The notes: generated by a model from the letters alone, not told the origin. DNA of 64,000 bases from Emiliania huxleyi CCMP1516 (GCF_000372725.1 NW_005197648.1:549342-613341), one strand, 5' to 3'. Numbered from the stretch's first letter, positions 10,170 to 19,788 are shown. Translations and numbers: made by a program.

Positions 10170-12541
10170 ATGTTGGGCGGAGGTTTCCGCCGCGCCGCCG
10201 GCCTGGCCCTCGGCAGCGGCGCGTTGCTGGCCGCCCACTCGCGGCTCGACGACCGCCGCGTGCCTTCATCGTGGCCCGTCCGGTCTGCGGCGGCGTGCGA
10301 GGCCGCGGCGAGCGAGCTGCCGACGTTCCGGCGCGATGACGTGGCAAAGCACGCGGGCGGCGACGCGGGCGTGTGGGTGATGCTCGGCAGCCGCGTCTTT
10401 GACATCACGCACTTCATCGAGAATCACCCGGGCGGCATGGACAAGATCATGATGGCGGCGGGCAAGTCGCTGGAGCCCTTCTGGGCGCTCTATCGGCAGC
10501 ACGTGGAGAGGGCGGGCGAGGACGGGAGCATCGAGGCCAAGGAGCACGTCGAGCAGCTGCTCCAGGAGTACCAGATCGGCTGGCTGCACCCGGACGACGT
10601 CAAGGAGGCCGCCGCCTGCGCGCGCGCCGCCGACGACCCGTACGCCAACCAGCCGGCGAGGCACCCGGCGCTCAAGGTCCTCTCCGAGATCCCCTGCTCG
10701 GCGGAGCTGCCAGCGAGCCTGATGATGGACTCGTGGCTGACGCCCGCGCCGCTGTGGTACGTGCGGCACCACCACCCCGTCCCCGACCTCGACGCCGACT
10801 CCTTCCGCCTCCGCGTCCACGGGCTCGGCGTGCAGGACAGAGAGTACTCGCTCGCGCAGCTGCAGGCGCTCGCCCAAAAGGCGGAGGTGGCGGTGACGGT
10901 GCAGTGCGGCGGGAACCGGCGCGGCGAGTACAACGACGTTCGCAAGACCTCGGGCAGACCCGCCCCGCCCTCTCCCCCCCCCTTCCTCCCCCCGCACCTC
11001 AAGCTCCCCGCCCCTTCCTCCCCCCGCGAGCCTGCAGGCAACGAGTGGGGCACGGGCGCAATCTCAAACGCCCGCTTCGGCGGCGTGCGGCTCTCGGACN
11101 NNNNNNNNNNNNNNNNNNNNNNNNNNNNNNNNNNNNNNNNNNNNNNNNNNNNNNNNNNNNNNNNNNNNNNNNNNNNNNNNNNNNNNNNNNNNNNNNNNNN
11201 NNNNNNNNNNNNNNNNNNNNNNNNNNNNNNNNNNNNNNNNNNNNNTCTCCCTCTGCCTCATCCTCTCCCTCACCCTCTCCCTCTCCCTCTCCCTCGCCCT
11301 CTGCAAGCCTGGCGGCCAGCCCTCACCCGGCGCAGTGTCCCGCCCCAGGCTGCCGCGTCTCGGTGCCCGCGAAGAAGGCGCTCGACGAGGCTGGCGACGT
11401 GCTGCTCGCCTGGGAGATGAACGGCGAGCCGCTCCCTCGCGACCACGGCTACCCGCTGCGCGTGCTCGTGCCGGGCCACGTGGGCGTGAGGCAGGTGAGC
11501 TCGCTGGTCCGTGAGCAGCCCGCGCCGGCGCGGTGTGGCCGAGGGGCGCTGCCGCGCGGGTCTGCAGGTGAAGTGGCTCACCGAGGTCCAGCTCGCCGAG
11601 GAGGACGCGCCCGGCATGTGGAACCGCGGCCTGGCGTACAAGGTCTTTGGACCGTCCGTCACCTCCGTCACCGAGGAGGAGATCGCGGCGACGCCGACGA
11701 TGCAGGAAGCCGCACCCGCCTCTCGCCCACCCCGTCCGGCCGCCCGTGCACGACACGATCGCAACCTGCGCACGACGCTCACCGCGCGCCGTGGAGACGC
11801 GGGGCAGCGCCTCTCCCCGAGCAGACGGCCTGCCCCGAGCCCCAGCCCTCCCCCGACCCCACACCACGCAGGAGATGCCGGTGCAGTCGATGATCGCAGA
11901 GCCGCGGCCGAACGCAAAGCTCGACGCGGGTAGCCCGGTCGACGTGCGCGGCGTCGCGTGGAGCGGTGGCGGCCGCGGCATCGTGCGCGTGGACGTCTCG
12001 GCGGACGGCGGCGCGAGCTGGCATAAGGCGAGCCGCGGCGCGGCTGGCTGGCACCGCCCCTCGCCCGACCCACGCGCCGCCTCGCTCGCTGCTCCAGGCG
12101 ACGCTCGCCGAAGGCTCCGAGCAGCCGCCCGACCGCGCGTGGGCAACGGGACTGGATGGCAGCTGTGCGCCGCCGGCCAGACGCGTCACCGAGGCTGCCG
12201 CCGCATAGGCGTGGACTTTCTGGGAGGCGGAGGTGCCGGTCGCCGAGGCGGAGGGCGCGACGACCATCATCTGCAAGGCGACCGATGCGGCGCACAACAG
12301 CCAGCCGGAGAGCGTCGCCGGCATCTGGAACTTGCGCGGCCTCAACAACAACTCGTGGCACCGCGTGCCCGTCGTCGCGATTGGCGACGGCGACGACGAC
12401 GAGGCTGCTTCGGAGCCGCAAGCGGCAGCCGCGCCGGCGCCGCCGGCTCGGAGCAATAGTCGGTACGGCGGCGCGTTCGAGTCGTCGGAGCCTCCCGCGC
12501 CGACGAGCGAGCCGAGGTACGGGGGCGCCTTCCGCAAGTGA
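10170..12541 (+). CDS. SUOX: Sulfite oxidase, cytochrome b5 / molybdenum-cofactor type
   Basis: Oxidises sulfite to sulfate. The N-terminal part looks mitochondrial, then a cytochrome b5 domain with the haem motif HFIENHPGG (residues about 85-93), then the Moco domain with VQCGGNRRGEYNDVRK and, after an intron, NEWGTGAISNARFGGVRLSD, followed by the dimerisation domain (EMNGEPLPRDHGYPLRVLVP, VKWLTEVQL, MWNRGLAYKVFGP). Exons: 10170-10953, 11038 into the gap, about 11349-11494, 11568-11708, 11875-12027, 12098-12142 and 12209-12541. Four introns have GC donors. The b5 fusion is the animal-type layout; plant enzymes lack it. The tail carries RYGGAF twice (near 12461 and 12516), ending in FRK. The gap hides part of the active-site domain. 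Confidence 0.92.
11100..11245. other. Assembly gap (146 N) within sulfite oxidase
   Basis: Run of N inside the sulfite oxidase gene. Sequence just after it is a (CTCCCT)n-type pyrimidine repeat up to about 11300, probably the reason for the gap. The pyrimidine run probably belongs to the intron that ends at 11348. Confidence 0.99.
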
Positions 12542-12896
12542 GCTTGCCCGCTACTCCGTTCGCTGCAGCTTTCATCTACATCCGCCGTGTGCCCGCTTCC
12601 CGTCACCGGCCTCTCCCAGTCTTCCTCGATGCTTGGCGGCGGGGGGACACCTCTCCCACGACCCTCGAGACACTGAGTTGGGTCTTTTGAAGCGTGGCAG
12701 CGCGCACCGAGTGTGTGTACAGTAGACACTTTGCTGTATGCTGAGCGGGATCTACGTTCTACCTTTGACACACATACGGTTAGACAGGTCCGAGAGCTAG
12801 CCCCGCGGCCGATTTTCGAGCCGCGAGCCGATAATATAAGTCCGAGATATAGGTTATAGCGGAATCGCATGAAGTTTGAATGTGAAGAATTGAAGT
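12542..12896. other. 3' flank of sulfite oxidase, nothing recognised
   Basis: No gene recognised. The stretch becomes AT-richer toward 12840-12896, just before the ATTT-tailed repeat. Confidence 0.4.
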
Positions 12897-12961
12897 CTAA
12901 ATAAATAAATAAATAAAACGGACACCTCTGCTAGGAGATGGGTAAAAAGGAACAGGTCCCC
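12897..12961 (-). repeat. ATTT-tailed dispersed repeat R2, copy a
   Basis: Plus strand starts with (TAAA)n and continues ACGGACACCTCT, GAGATGGGTAAAAAGGAACA and GGTCCCC. On the minus strand this is a body ending in (TTTA)n, the form expected of the 3' end of a LINE or SINE. Other copies: 17861, 24006, 36541 and 43241. Confidence 0.8.
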
Positions 12962-12970
12962 GTTGAAGTC

Positions 12971-13355
12971 TAGCGGGGTTGCCTAACGTTAATCGTTGGG
13001 GCGCTAAACAGAGTTGCGCAGTTGTTGGCTGAAATCCTCAACGTTGTTCAAGTGTTCATCCCAGCCCACGCTGTTACTGTTTGTTACTGTTGTTACTGTT
13101 GTTCAGCGGCCAGCAAGCAGATAATGGGGCAAAAAAACCGGGTACACCCCGAAAATACCTGGGATTTTCCGGGGGTATTTCCGGGTAGCGTTACCCGCAC
13201 TGGACACTAGAGATCGTCGTGGGTCACTGCCAGGCCTTCCTTACTGTTGTTCAGTCGGCCTAACGTTAGCTAATGTTGTTGGGGAGCCCCACTGTTGTTC
13301 TGTTGTTACTGTTAACACTAGCAACACTGTTCAGCTCCTAACGTTAGGCAACCCT
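12971..13355. mobile_element. hAT-type MITE, copy 1
   Basis: 385-base non-coding element, homologous over its whole interior to 59695-60065 (including the GTT-rich tracts, the CCCGAAAATACCTGGG region and the TAACGTTAGC motif). Ends are inverted: TAGCGGGGTTGCCTAACGTT on the left and the complement of TAGGGTTGCCTAACGTTA on the right. Both fit the hAT terminal rule TA-G-N-G. The flanks share GTTGAAG next to each end, a possible imperfect target duplication. No transposase is present, so it would need one in trans. Confidence 0.8.
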
Positions 13356-13565
13356 AAGTTGAAGACAGATATTCTCGCTGACGTGTCTGCGGCCTGCGCA
13401 TCGCCACATGTACATGTGCAGCTGCAGAGGAGAGCTGCGCGCCGCGACGGCCGGCCCCGCGCCGCCAGCCGGAGCCGCCGGGGGCGCTCAGAGGGTGTCC
13501 CCCGCCCACGCGTACGAGCCGCGCCGCCGGCGCTCGGTCTACGCCCACTGGCACAGCGCCCGCTG

Positions 13566-15062
13566 TCACTGGCACAGCCGTGCGTCCACCCAAGACTGGT
13601 TGGCTGGCGGCACGCACCCACGAGCGTAGATGTGCGGAAAGCAGAGCCGCCATCCGCCGACCGCCGCATCGACGGCCTCGCGCTCGCCCTCGGCCAGAGC
13701 TGTTGTCACGCGAGACCCATCGCGAGCGTAGTAGGAATCCATCGTGGGTATGTCGGCCGGGGGCCGCTTTTGATAAAGCACGCGGTGGAGGAGGCCGACT
13801 CGCTGCCGGAACTGCTCCACGCTCGGCGCGTCGAGGAAGTCGACCGACACCGAGTCGGCCTCTATCTTCACCCCTGGCGGCAACGCGTTGCGGCACAGCT
13901 GCGGCACAGGGCGGAGAAGGTCGTCGTACATGCCCAGCATCACCCCCGCCCAACGCCGTGGCATGATCCACACCTTGTCGTTCCATCCGCCGAAGCCACC
14001 GCACGCCTTGCCATGCACGGCGGTTGGGTCCAGCTCGCCGAGCCGGAGAGGTGAGAACCAGTGGGAGTCCTCGCGCAGGCAGAGCACCCACGCAAACATG
14101 TCGCCGCTCGCCGCCTCCGCGGTCGTCACGAGGCCGAACCCAATCTTCTCCTTTAGCAGCCGCGTTGCCACGGTTCGCTGCACAGCGGCTGAGTACCGCG
14201 AGAGCCGGCCCGCGAGGCCACGAGAGGAGGGTAGCGTCGCCGTGGGCCGCGGTCCAATCCAAATGCGCCCGATCCGCCCACCCGCGCGGCCGATGGCTTC
14301 GCTCAGCGAGTTGGTGAGCGCGACGTCGTCGAGTGCTAGCAGCGAGGGGCTTCCGAGAGGCCGCCGGCCGCGAAACGCTCTCGCCAGGCTTGAGTTCTCG
14401 AGCAGCGCAAAATATTGCACGTCAAAGCCTGCTCGAACGAGTGGCGCAACCAGGCGCTGCGGCACAGTCTCAAACATGAGCCGACTGCGTTGGCCGAGCT
14501 GCAGTAGCGCGACGCGACCGGCATTGCCTGCGCCGACGTCATCGGCGCCGACTCTGCCCAGTCTGCCCGCTCTGCCGCCGCCGGGTGCTGTGGGGGGATG
14601 ACTGCACACCAGGGCAGGCGGCGCTGCGGCAAGGGTGACGCCGCCCACGACTCCGACCATGGCCCCGCCAAGCTCCAAACAGGCTGTGCCACCGGCGCTG
14701 CACGCGCCGAGGAAGCAGCGCTGACCGCGGAAGAGGAAGGCCCGGCATCCCTCGAGCACCAAACAGAGCCGGCAGCATTGCTCAAAGCTCTCGGCGGTGG
14801 CGCCACGCGGCTGGCCTCGCATGCTAGCCGTGGTGTCGGAGGTACCGGCAGTGGCGCCGGACGGCGGGAGGTGGGAGAAGCCGAGGCCTGCGGTTGCGCC
14901 GGGGACGCGTTGGCACGACATGAACGTACGTCTGGCGCGGCGGGCGCCTGCGCGGATTCTTTTCCGCTGCGATGGCCCTCGCCCATTTTTTAGAGAGAGA
15001 GAGAATTCTTGATACGAAACCACGACGACACACACCAGTCGACTCGCATCGGTTGCCTCCAT
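13566..15062 (-). CDS. PAN/apple-like plus glycosyltransferase-like secreted protein
   Basis: Unnamed protein of up to 498 residues. The N-terminal third has a Cys-rich PAN/apple-like module (SFEQCCRLCLVLEGCRAFLF then CFLGACSAGG). The rest resembles algal and fungal proteins of the DUF7796 type, thought to be glycosyltransferase-like: FDVQYFALLENSS, a variable stretch, DMFAWVLCLREDSHWFSP, ACGGFGGWNDKVWIMPR and the Tyr/Asp-rich C-terminus. The acidic or aromatic positions in LREDSHW and GGWNDK are the conserved ones in that group. The start is uncertain: the ATG at 15062 precedes about 50 residues of unconvincing sequence. The hydrophobic run LRLFAAGGLLLAAM, in another frame near 15300, may be a first exon with a signal anchor. 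Function by memory of family shape only. Confidence 0.5.
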   Translation of the reverse strand: MEATDASRLVCVVVVSYQEFSLSLKNGRGPSQRKRIRAGARRARRTFMSCQRVPGATAGLGFSHLPPSGATAGTSDTTASMRGQPRGATAESFEQCCRLCLVLEGCRAFLFRGQRCFLGACSAGGTACLELGGAMVGVVGGVTLAAAPPALVCSHPPTAPGGGRAGRLGRVGADDVGAGNAGRVALLQLGQRSRLMFETVPQRLVAPLVRAGFDVQYFALLENSSLARAFRGRRPLGSPSLLALDDVALTNSLSEAIGRAGGRIGRIWIGPRPTATLPSSRGLAGRLSRYSAAVQRTVATRLLKEKIGFGLVTTAEAASGDMFAWVLCLREDSHWFSPLRLGELDPTAVHGKACGGFGGWNDKVWIMPRRWAGVMLGMYDDLLRPVPQLCRNALPPGVKIEADSVSVDFLDAPSVEQFRQRVGLLHRVLYQKRPPADIPTMDSYYARDGSRVTTALAEGEREAVDAAVGGWRLCFPHIYARGCVPPANQSWVDARLCQ

Positions 15063-15578
15063 GAACGGCGGAGCTATTCTCGCGCCCACACCACACCTGG
15101 CTCCAACGTGGACACGCCCATAGCTGGGGACACTACTAGGTCACGCATGGCATCACAGAAGTTTTATCTCTGGGCCCCGAAAGGCATCTCTAGCAGTGTC
15201 GTTACACATGCCCCCTCCCCTCCTGGGCGCATGCGCCTCACGTCTCGCCAGAGCATAAGCCCTTGGCGTGTGGCGAGACGAGTTTTTCGCCATCGCAGCG
15301 AGCAGCAAGCCGCCCGCCGCAAACAGCCGGAGGCCTCGCCGCGGCACTGGCTGCGCCGCGGTCCCGCACCCGTCGACGCAGCTTCCCCCGCGGAAGACCG
15401 CGCGTAGCAACGTCTTGACGATCGAGATGAGCGTGCCTGAAGCTCGCCCACCTACTGCCCCTGAGAGTTGGTTATTGAGTGGGATCAGCTCCCCCCCTTG
15501 GGATCGAAGCCGCCACAACCTCACACCCAACATCCCAGGCGGGATCAGAAGGGGACTCCACACCGGACACCGCCCGGG

Positions 15579-15579
<1 letters not shown>

Positions 15580-15609
<30 letters not shown>
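15580..15609. repeat. (CT)n microsatellite
   Basis: About 15 CT units directly before CGCCCATTTTTTGAGAGA. A related CGCCCATTTTTTAGAGAGAG occurs at 14981-15001. It lies about 45 bases before the start codon of the next gene, so in its leader or promoter. Confidence 0.85.
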
Positions 15610-15611
<2 letters not shown>

Positions 15612-15651
15612 CCATTTTTTGAGAGACCAGATTGGAGGGCTGCAGATTTAG

Positions 15652-16517
15652 ATGAGGGTGGCGTCCGTGCTCCTGCTCGCCGTCCTCGCGTCGTTCTCGG
15701 CAGCCGACGATCCAAGCAAGCCGCACGATCATCAGGGGAAGCTGGACAAGTTCAAGCTCGGGCCGCCGCCGGCTCTCTCGTCGTCTGAGCGCGCCGCTGT
15801 GGACGCCGGGAAGACCGTCTCAAAGACAGTGCCAGTGGAGGGTGGTGCGAGGGCGCTCGCGGTGTTTGACGTGGCCGCGCCACCGGCGGTGGTGTGGGCG
15901 TGCATCAATGACTTGCCCGCCTACCCTCGGATGGTGCCGGGCGTGCACGCCACAAAGGTGTACGGCGGTGGCACTCGCGGCGGTGTCAAGACTACCCTCG
16001 TCACGTGGACGCTCAAGCTGCTCGGGTACAGCGTGACGTACCATCTCGAGTTCCAGCACTCGCCCTCCGCGTCGGCCGCCGCCTTTGCCCTCGATTACTC
16101 GCGCAACAGCGACATTGACGACACGGTCCGCGCCGCCGCCGCCGCCGCCCTGCCGCCCTGCCCTGCGTGGCGAGCCTCGCGCCCTCGGCTGCAGGTTGGG
16201 TACTGGCACGTCGCGCCACGAAACGGCGGCTCCTCGTCGCGCGTCACCTACTCCGCCGCGCTGCTGCTCAAGGGCTGGTTCCCGAAGCCGGTCGTCGACT
16301 TCCTCCTCTCGACCACACTCGGCCGCGCGACGCAGTGGGTGGCGACGGAGGCGCGCCGGCGCGACCCCGTCGCCTCTGCAGGCTCGGCCGTCACCGCCGC
16401 CCTCCCCCGGCGCAGGCTGCCACGCGGCTCAGGAAGGAGGGGACCTCCGCAGCTCCCTCCCACGGACGCCGCTGCACTGGCGTCTGGCCCTTCCGCCGCT
16501 GCGCGCCGCCGCCTGCC

Positions 16518-16548
<31 letters not shown>

Positions 16549-16622
16549 GGTTCGGCTCGGGCCAGACCGCCTTCATCGCGGCGGTGCCACTGCTCCTCGC
16601 ATTCCGCACCTTCTTCCGCTGA
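15652..16622 (+). CDS. Secreted or membrane-anchored SRPBCC/START-like protein
   Basis: Three exons (15652-16125, 16195-16350, 16416-16622) give 278 residues. The N-terminus MRVASVLLLAVLASFSAADD is a clear signal peptide. The core ALAVFDVAAPPAVVWACIND, YPRMVPGVHATKVYGG, YSVTYHLEFQHSPS, NSDIDDTVGYWHV and RVTYSAALLLKGWFPKPVVD follows the polyketide cyclase/START-like (SRPBCC) pattern, a pocket fold for hydrophobic ligands. After a Pro-rich linker (a GCC run at 16518-16547) the protein ends with a hydrophobic segment TAFIAAVPLLLAFRTFFR, likely a membrane anchor. Intron 1 is GT-AG and intron 2 GC-AG; both give clean in-frame joins. Ligand and role unknown. Confidence 0.75.
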
Positions 16623-17094
16623 GCAAGCCCGTCGGCTCTGTGCACAGTTTCACAAAAACCGTGTGCTCGCTCACACTCCGTTCATGCGTCCGAGGGAAAC
16701 AACCAACATTCTCTGCAGCAACGAGTAGCTGGGTGTTGAAACAGTCCCGGGATTATCTGAAGCGTGGCGTATCTCCAAAATATAAGGAAACTCGTACGCC
16801 GGGCGTCCGGTCGAGGTGGCTCGTCGCTCGAGCGAAGTGGTCCTCTCACCTCTCGAGACCGCGCCCGCGCCGCCGGGTCTGCGCACATTTTGCGGGCGTC
16901 CCGGTATAGATCGAGCAAGGATGCCGCTGCGGCGCGTCCATCCCGTGTTGTTGCATTGTCCCTGCCAACATGCACGCGAGTACTCGAGGGAGTGTGATGT
17001 CATCCCATGAGACCGCTCGTCAGCGCCGCCAGCTCCGAGTCCTCGACATCGAGCAGCGTGAAGGCTGCCGCCTGGTGGGACAGCGGAGAGGCGC
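16623..17094. other. Convergent 3' region, nothing recognised
   Basis: Between the SRPBCC gene stop and the stop of the minus-strand SUMO-like gene. No domain or RNA gene seen. Confidence 0.4.
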
Positions 17095-17424
17095 TTAGAG
17101 AGTGCGACGACCTGCGCTAGCGCTCTCCCTGAGAGGCGCGGCCTGTGCACTGGAGGATGGCAGCGGCGCGGATGGAGCGAGAACGGCAGTGATGGCGTGC
17201 CCAGAGCTGAGGCTCAGCTCCGCCACCGTTGCCTCAGGCGTCAAGGCACGCCCGTCCACCGAGTGAAAGACGACCGATTCCGGCTGCACACCTGCCCATC
17301 TGCAGAAGCAGCCGATGATCCGCCGCAGCTGGTGCGCGGGTGTCGTTTTCACCATCGCCGGCCCACAGAGCTGAGGCGATCCGCCACTGCCGAACAGCGT
17401 GACGGCCAGGAGGACGTCAGGCAT
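17095..17424 (-). CDS. SUMO/Rad60-SLD-like ubiquitin-fold protein
   Basis: Single-exon, 109 residues from the ATG at 17424. After MPDVLLAVTLFGSGGSPQLC comes MVKTTPAHQLRRIIGCFCRW (the VK-x-T-x-x-x-x-L start of the fold), then VVFHSVDGRALTPEATVAEL, the F-x-x-DG-x-x-L-x-x-x-x-T signature of SUMO and Rad60 SUMO-like domains, then the final beta strand HAITAVLA. The tail is Ser/Ala-rich and ends SAGRRTL without a Gly-Gly, so it is not a processed modifier as written and is more likely a SUMO-like domain protein or fragment. An open frame continues upstream of the ATG (to 17535) without a start codon, so a 5' exon is possible. Confidence 0.55.
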   Translation of the reverse strand: MPDVLLAVTLFGSGGSPQLCGPAMVKTTPAHQLRRIIGCFCRWAGVQPESVVFHSVDGRALTPEATVAELSLSSGHAITAVLAPSAPLPSSSAQAAPLRESASAGRRTL

Positions 17425-17860
17425 GGCGGGGAGGGCCAGCTGCAGTGACGCGTGCGCCTCGTGCAGCCGCAGCGCAAGACCGAGTTGTAGGGCCTCTGTG
17501 GGCTCGCACCTCAACCTCTCACAGGGCCAGCGCACAGCGCCATTGGAGGTATTTTCTTCTCAATAACAAGGCTGTGAAGGAAGAAATCTTTTCTTTGCCC
17601 GCCGAAAGAAAGCCAATTCCCTTTGGGCCCTCGGGGAGGCCTGCGGGCGGCCTTCTCTCGAGGTCTCGAGATACACAAAGCGGCCAAATCTTTTCCCTAA
17701 CTCTTGAGATTCTTTGTGCTACCGATCTTTGAGATGTAAATCTGCCCTTTTATGTGGAAGACGGCTAGTTAGTGGCTGCTAGTCCCCCATCGGGAGGACG
17801 ACCCCGGCTAGTCGCCGACCACACCCACAAAGAACCCTGCACAAAATCGCACGCGGCGGC
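17425..17860. other. Intergenic, nothing recognised
   Basis: T/A-richer stretch upstream of the SUMO-like gene. No conserved frame or RNA gene recognised. Confidence 0.4.
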
Positions 17861-17922
17861 GGGGACCTGTTCCTTTTTTACCCATCTCACAGTAGAGATG
17901 TCCGTTTTTATTTACTTATTTC
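17861..17922 (+). repeat. ATTT-tailed dispersed repeat R2, copy b
   Basis: Reads GGGGACCTGTTCC, a T run, ACCCATCTC, AGAGATGTCCGTTTTTATTT, ACTTATTT on the plus strand; same order as the 36541 copy and inverted relative to 12897, 24006 and 43241. Confidence 0.8.
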
Positions 17923-18239
17923 ACAGGAGCAAGAGGTGATGACGACGCCGAGTGCCGTGCGCGACTTGTGCCGAGGCGAGATACGTGGGGCGTGGCCCGC
18001 GGCCGAGTGGCGCGCTTTGGCCTTTGCCCGGTGGGAGTGAGAGAGCCCCAGCTACCCCTCCCCCCCGCCAAGCGGCGAGAGAGGGTGAGAGTTTGCTTGG
18101 CAGCGCCATGGCACACCTTTGTTGATTGATTGCCCCTCTTTAAAGCTCGGCACTCTGAGGCGGTGATGTCGGCTCTGGTAGCTCTCCTCCTCTCGACGCC
18201 GTCGCTGCGCTGGTGCCGTGGCCACCACGTATCTTTGGA

Positions 18240-18240
<1 letters not shown>

Positions 18241-18326
<86 letters not shown>
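18241..18326. repeat. (AC)43 microsatellite in the DPH7 5' region
   Basis: Perfect 86-base AC run ending 95 bases before the DPH7 start codon. It is bordered on both sides by CGTATCTTTGG (18229-18239 and 18328-18338), so the repeat arose within or beside a small duplication. A short (AGAA)n run follows at 18346-18368. Confidence 0.97.
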
Positions 18327-18328
<2 letters not shown>

Positions 18329-18421
18329 GTATCTTTGGCTCACGCCAGAAAGAAAGAAAGAAAGAAAACAGACACGCCGAGCCAGGGCGCTGTTTGTATC
18401 TTTGTGTTTCTTCTGAGTGAC

Positions 18422-19632
18422 ATGGCGATTTCGACCTCGGCGACGCTGCCCACGCCGCTCAACGCGGACGTAGTCGCCTTCTGCCCGGAGTCTGGGCTCC
18501 ACCACGTGCTCGCATGCGGCTGCTACGAGCTCGACAACACGCAGCAGCCCGCCCGCCGGCACGGGCGACTTGCGCTCGCCTTTGTCGACCGCGCCGGGAG
18601 GCAGCTGGTGGAGACGAGCGCCGTCGAGGGCATCGGCGTGCTCGACTGCAGCTGGCTGCAGACGTCGCGGCTGCTCCTCTCAGCCGCGACGGCGGCCTGC
18701 GACACCCGTATCTACCAGGTCCACAAGGGTGCCGATGGCACAGCAACGCTTGCTGAGGAGGCATGTGCGACGATGCCGTGTGCGGATGCGGGCGACGCGT
18801 GCATGGCGCTCGACTGGTCGGCCGACGCCTCCCGCGTCGCCGTGACGAGCACCGCGGGCCGCGTCTATCTCGGCGAGTTGGGGCAGTCGTCCGGCGGCTG
18901 CAGTGGGCTGTGCGGGTCCGCGTCGTGGCGAGCGCACGAGCTCGAGGGTTGGGCCGTCGCCTTCGACCCGCGCGACTCGAACACGCTCTACACGGGCGCC
19001 GACGACGCGCAGCTCAAGCGGTGTGACCTGCGGCCGGCGGCCGGCGGCGGCGAGGAACCTTGGAGGAAGCCTCTCGGAACCTTCCCATCTAGGTGGGACC
19101 TGCGGGCGGCGGCCGACGGCGGCGAGCCCGTCGCGACGGCGACCAACCGGCGGTCGCACGGCGCCGGCGTGTGCTGCGTCTCTCCGAGCCGGCTGCGGGA
19201 GCATTGCGTCGCGACGGGCTCGCACGACGAGAGAGTTGCGCGCCTCTTGGAGGAGCCTTCTCTGAAGCGTCGCGGAACCGTCCTATAGGCTCGTACGACG
19301 AGACGGCGCGCCTCTGGGACGTGAGGCAGCTCCGCGCGCCCGTGAGCGAGCTCGGCCTCGGGGGCGGAGTCTGGCGGCTCAAGTGGCACCCCGAGCGCGC
19401 CGACCTTCTGCTCGCCGCTTGCATGCACGCCGGGTTCGCGGTGCTGTCGTCCGGCGGGGCGGAGGCCGCGGCCGGCAGCGAGGGGCTCTCGCTGGTCGCG
19501 CGGTACGAGGCGCACGGCCTCGGAGGCGCACTGGGCTACGGGGCGGACTGGGCGCACGGCGGGGCGCTGGCAGCCGCGACGTGCTCCTTTTACGACCGCG
19601 CGCTGCACGCGTGGACCCTCGAGGAGGTGTAG
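18422..19632 (+). CDS. DPH7: DPH7 (WDR85) WD40 protein of diphthamide biosynthesis
   Basis: DPH7 is the methylesterase that acts before the final amidation of diphthamide on elongation factor 2; cytosolic. Exons 18422-19020, 19093-19217 and 19289-19632 give 355 residues. Joins read AQLKRWDLRAAADGG and VATGSYDETARLWDVRQ, both typical WD units. The C-terminus carries the family signature LGGGVWRLKWHPERADLLLA, ACMHAGF and YGADW...ATCSFYDRALHAWTL. The introns are 72 and 71 bases. Each begins with a near-copy of the first 34-36 bases of the following exon, and their 3' parts resemble each other (TTGGAGGA...CGGAACC...TAG). The second has a GC donor. Read unspliced, these look like duplicated WD segments, which could mislead gene prediction. 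Confidence 0.93.
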
Positions 19633-19788
19633 GGTTCGACTCGTTGCGGTCGTGATCTCAGTGAGAGAGCGCGTGTCCCGATTCTCTCTTTAGTGGATCA
19701 CATGCGCTCATATACACTGGAACAAATAAAAGGGAGTGTACTTAAGGAAAAAGAAAACGAAATCGCTAACGCCAGCGCGCGGGGCCGT

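Noticed and set aside
15153-15581. Separate minus-strand gene of 142 codons
   Set aside because: No motif; crosses the (CT)n region. A hydrophobic stretch may be a first exon of the PAN-domain gene, but this cannot be shown.
18241-18326. Coding His/Thr-repeat protein through the AC run
   Set aside because: All frames through a dinucleotide repeat are open; the real start is the ATG at 18422.
18422-19308. DPH7 as a shorter protein ending after unspliced introns, with duplicated WD segments
   Set aside because: Splicing the two 71-72-base introns restores the conserved WD and C-terminal family motifs in one frame; the apparent duplicated segments are intron copies.
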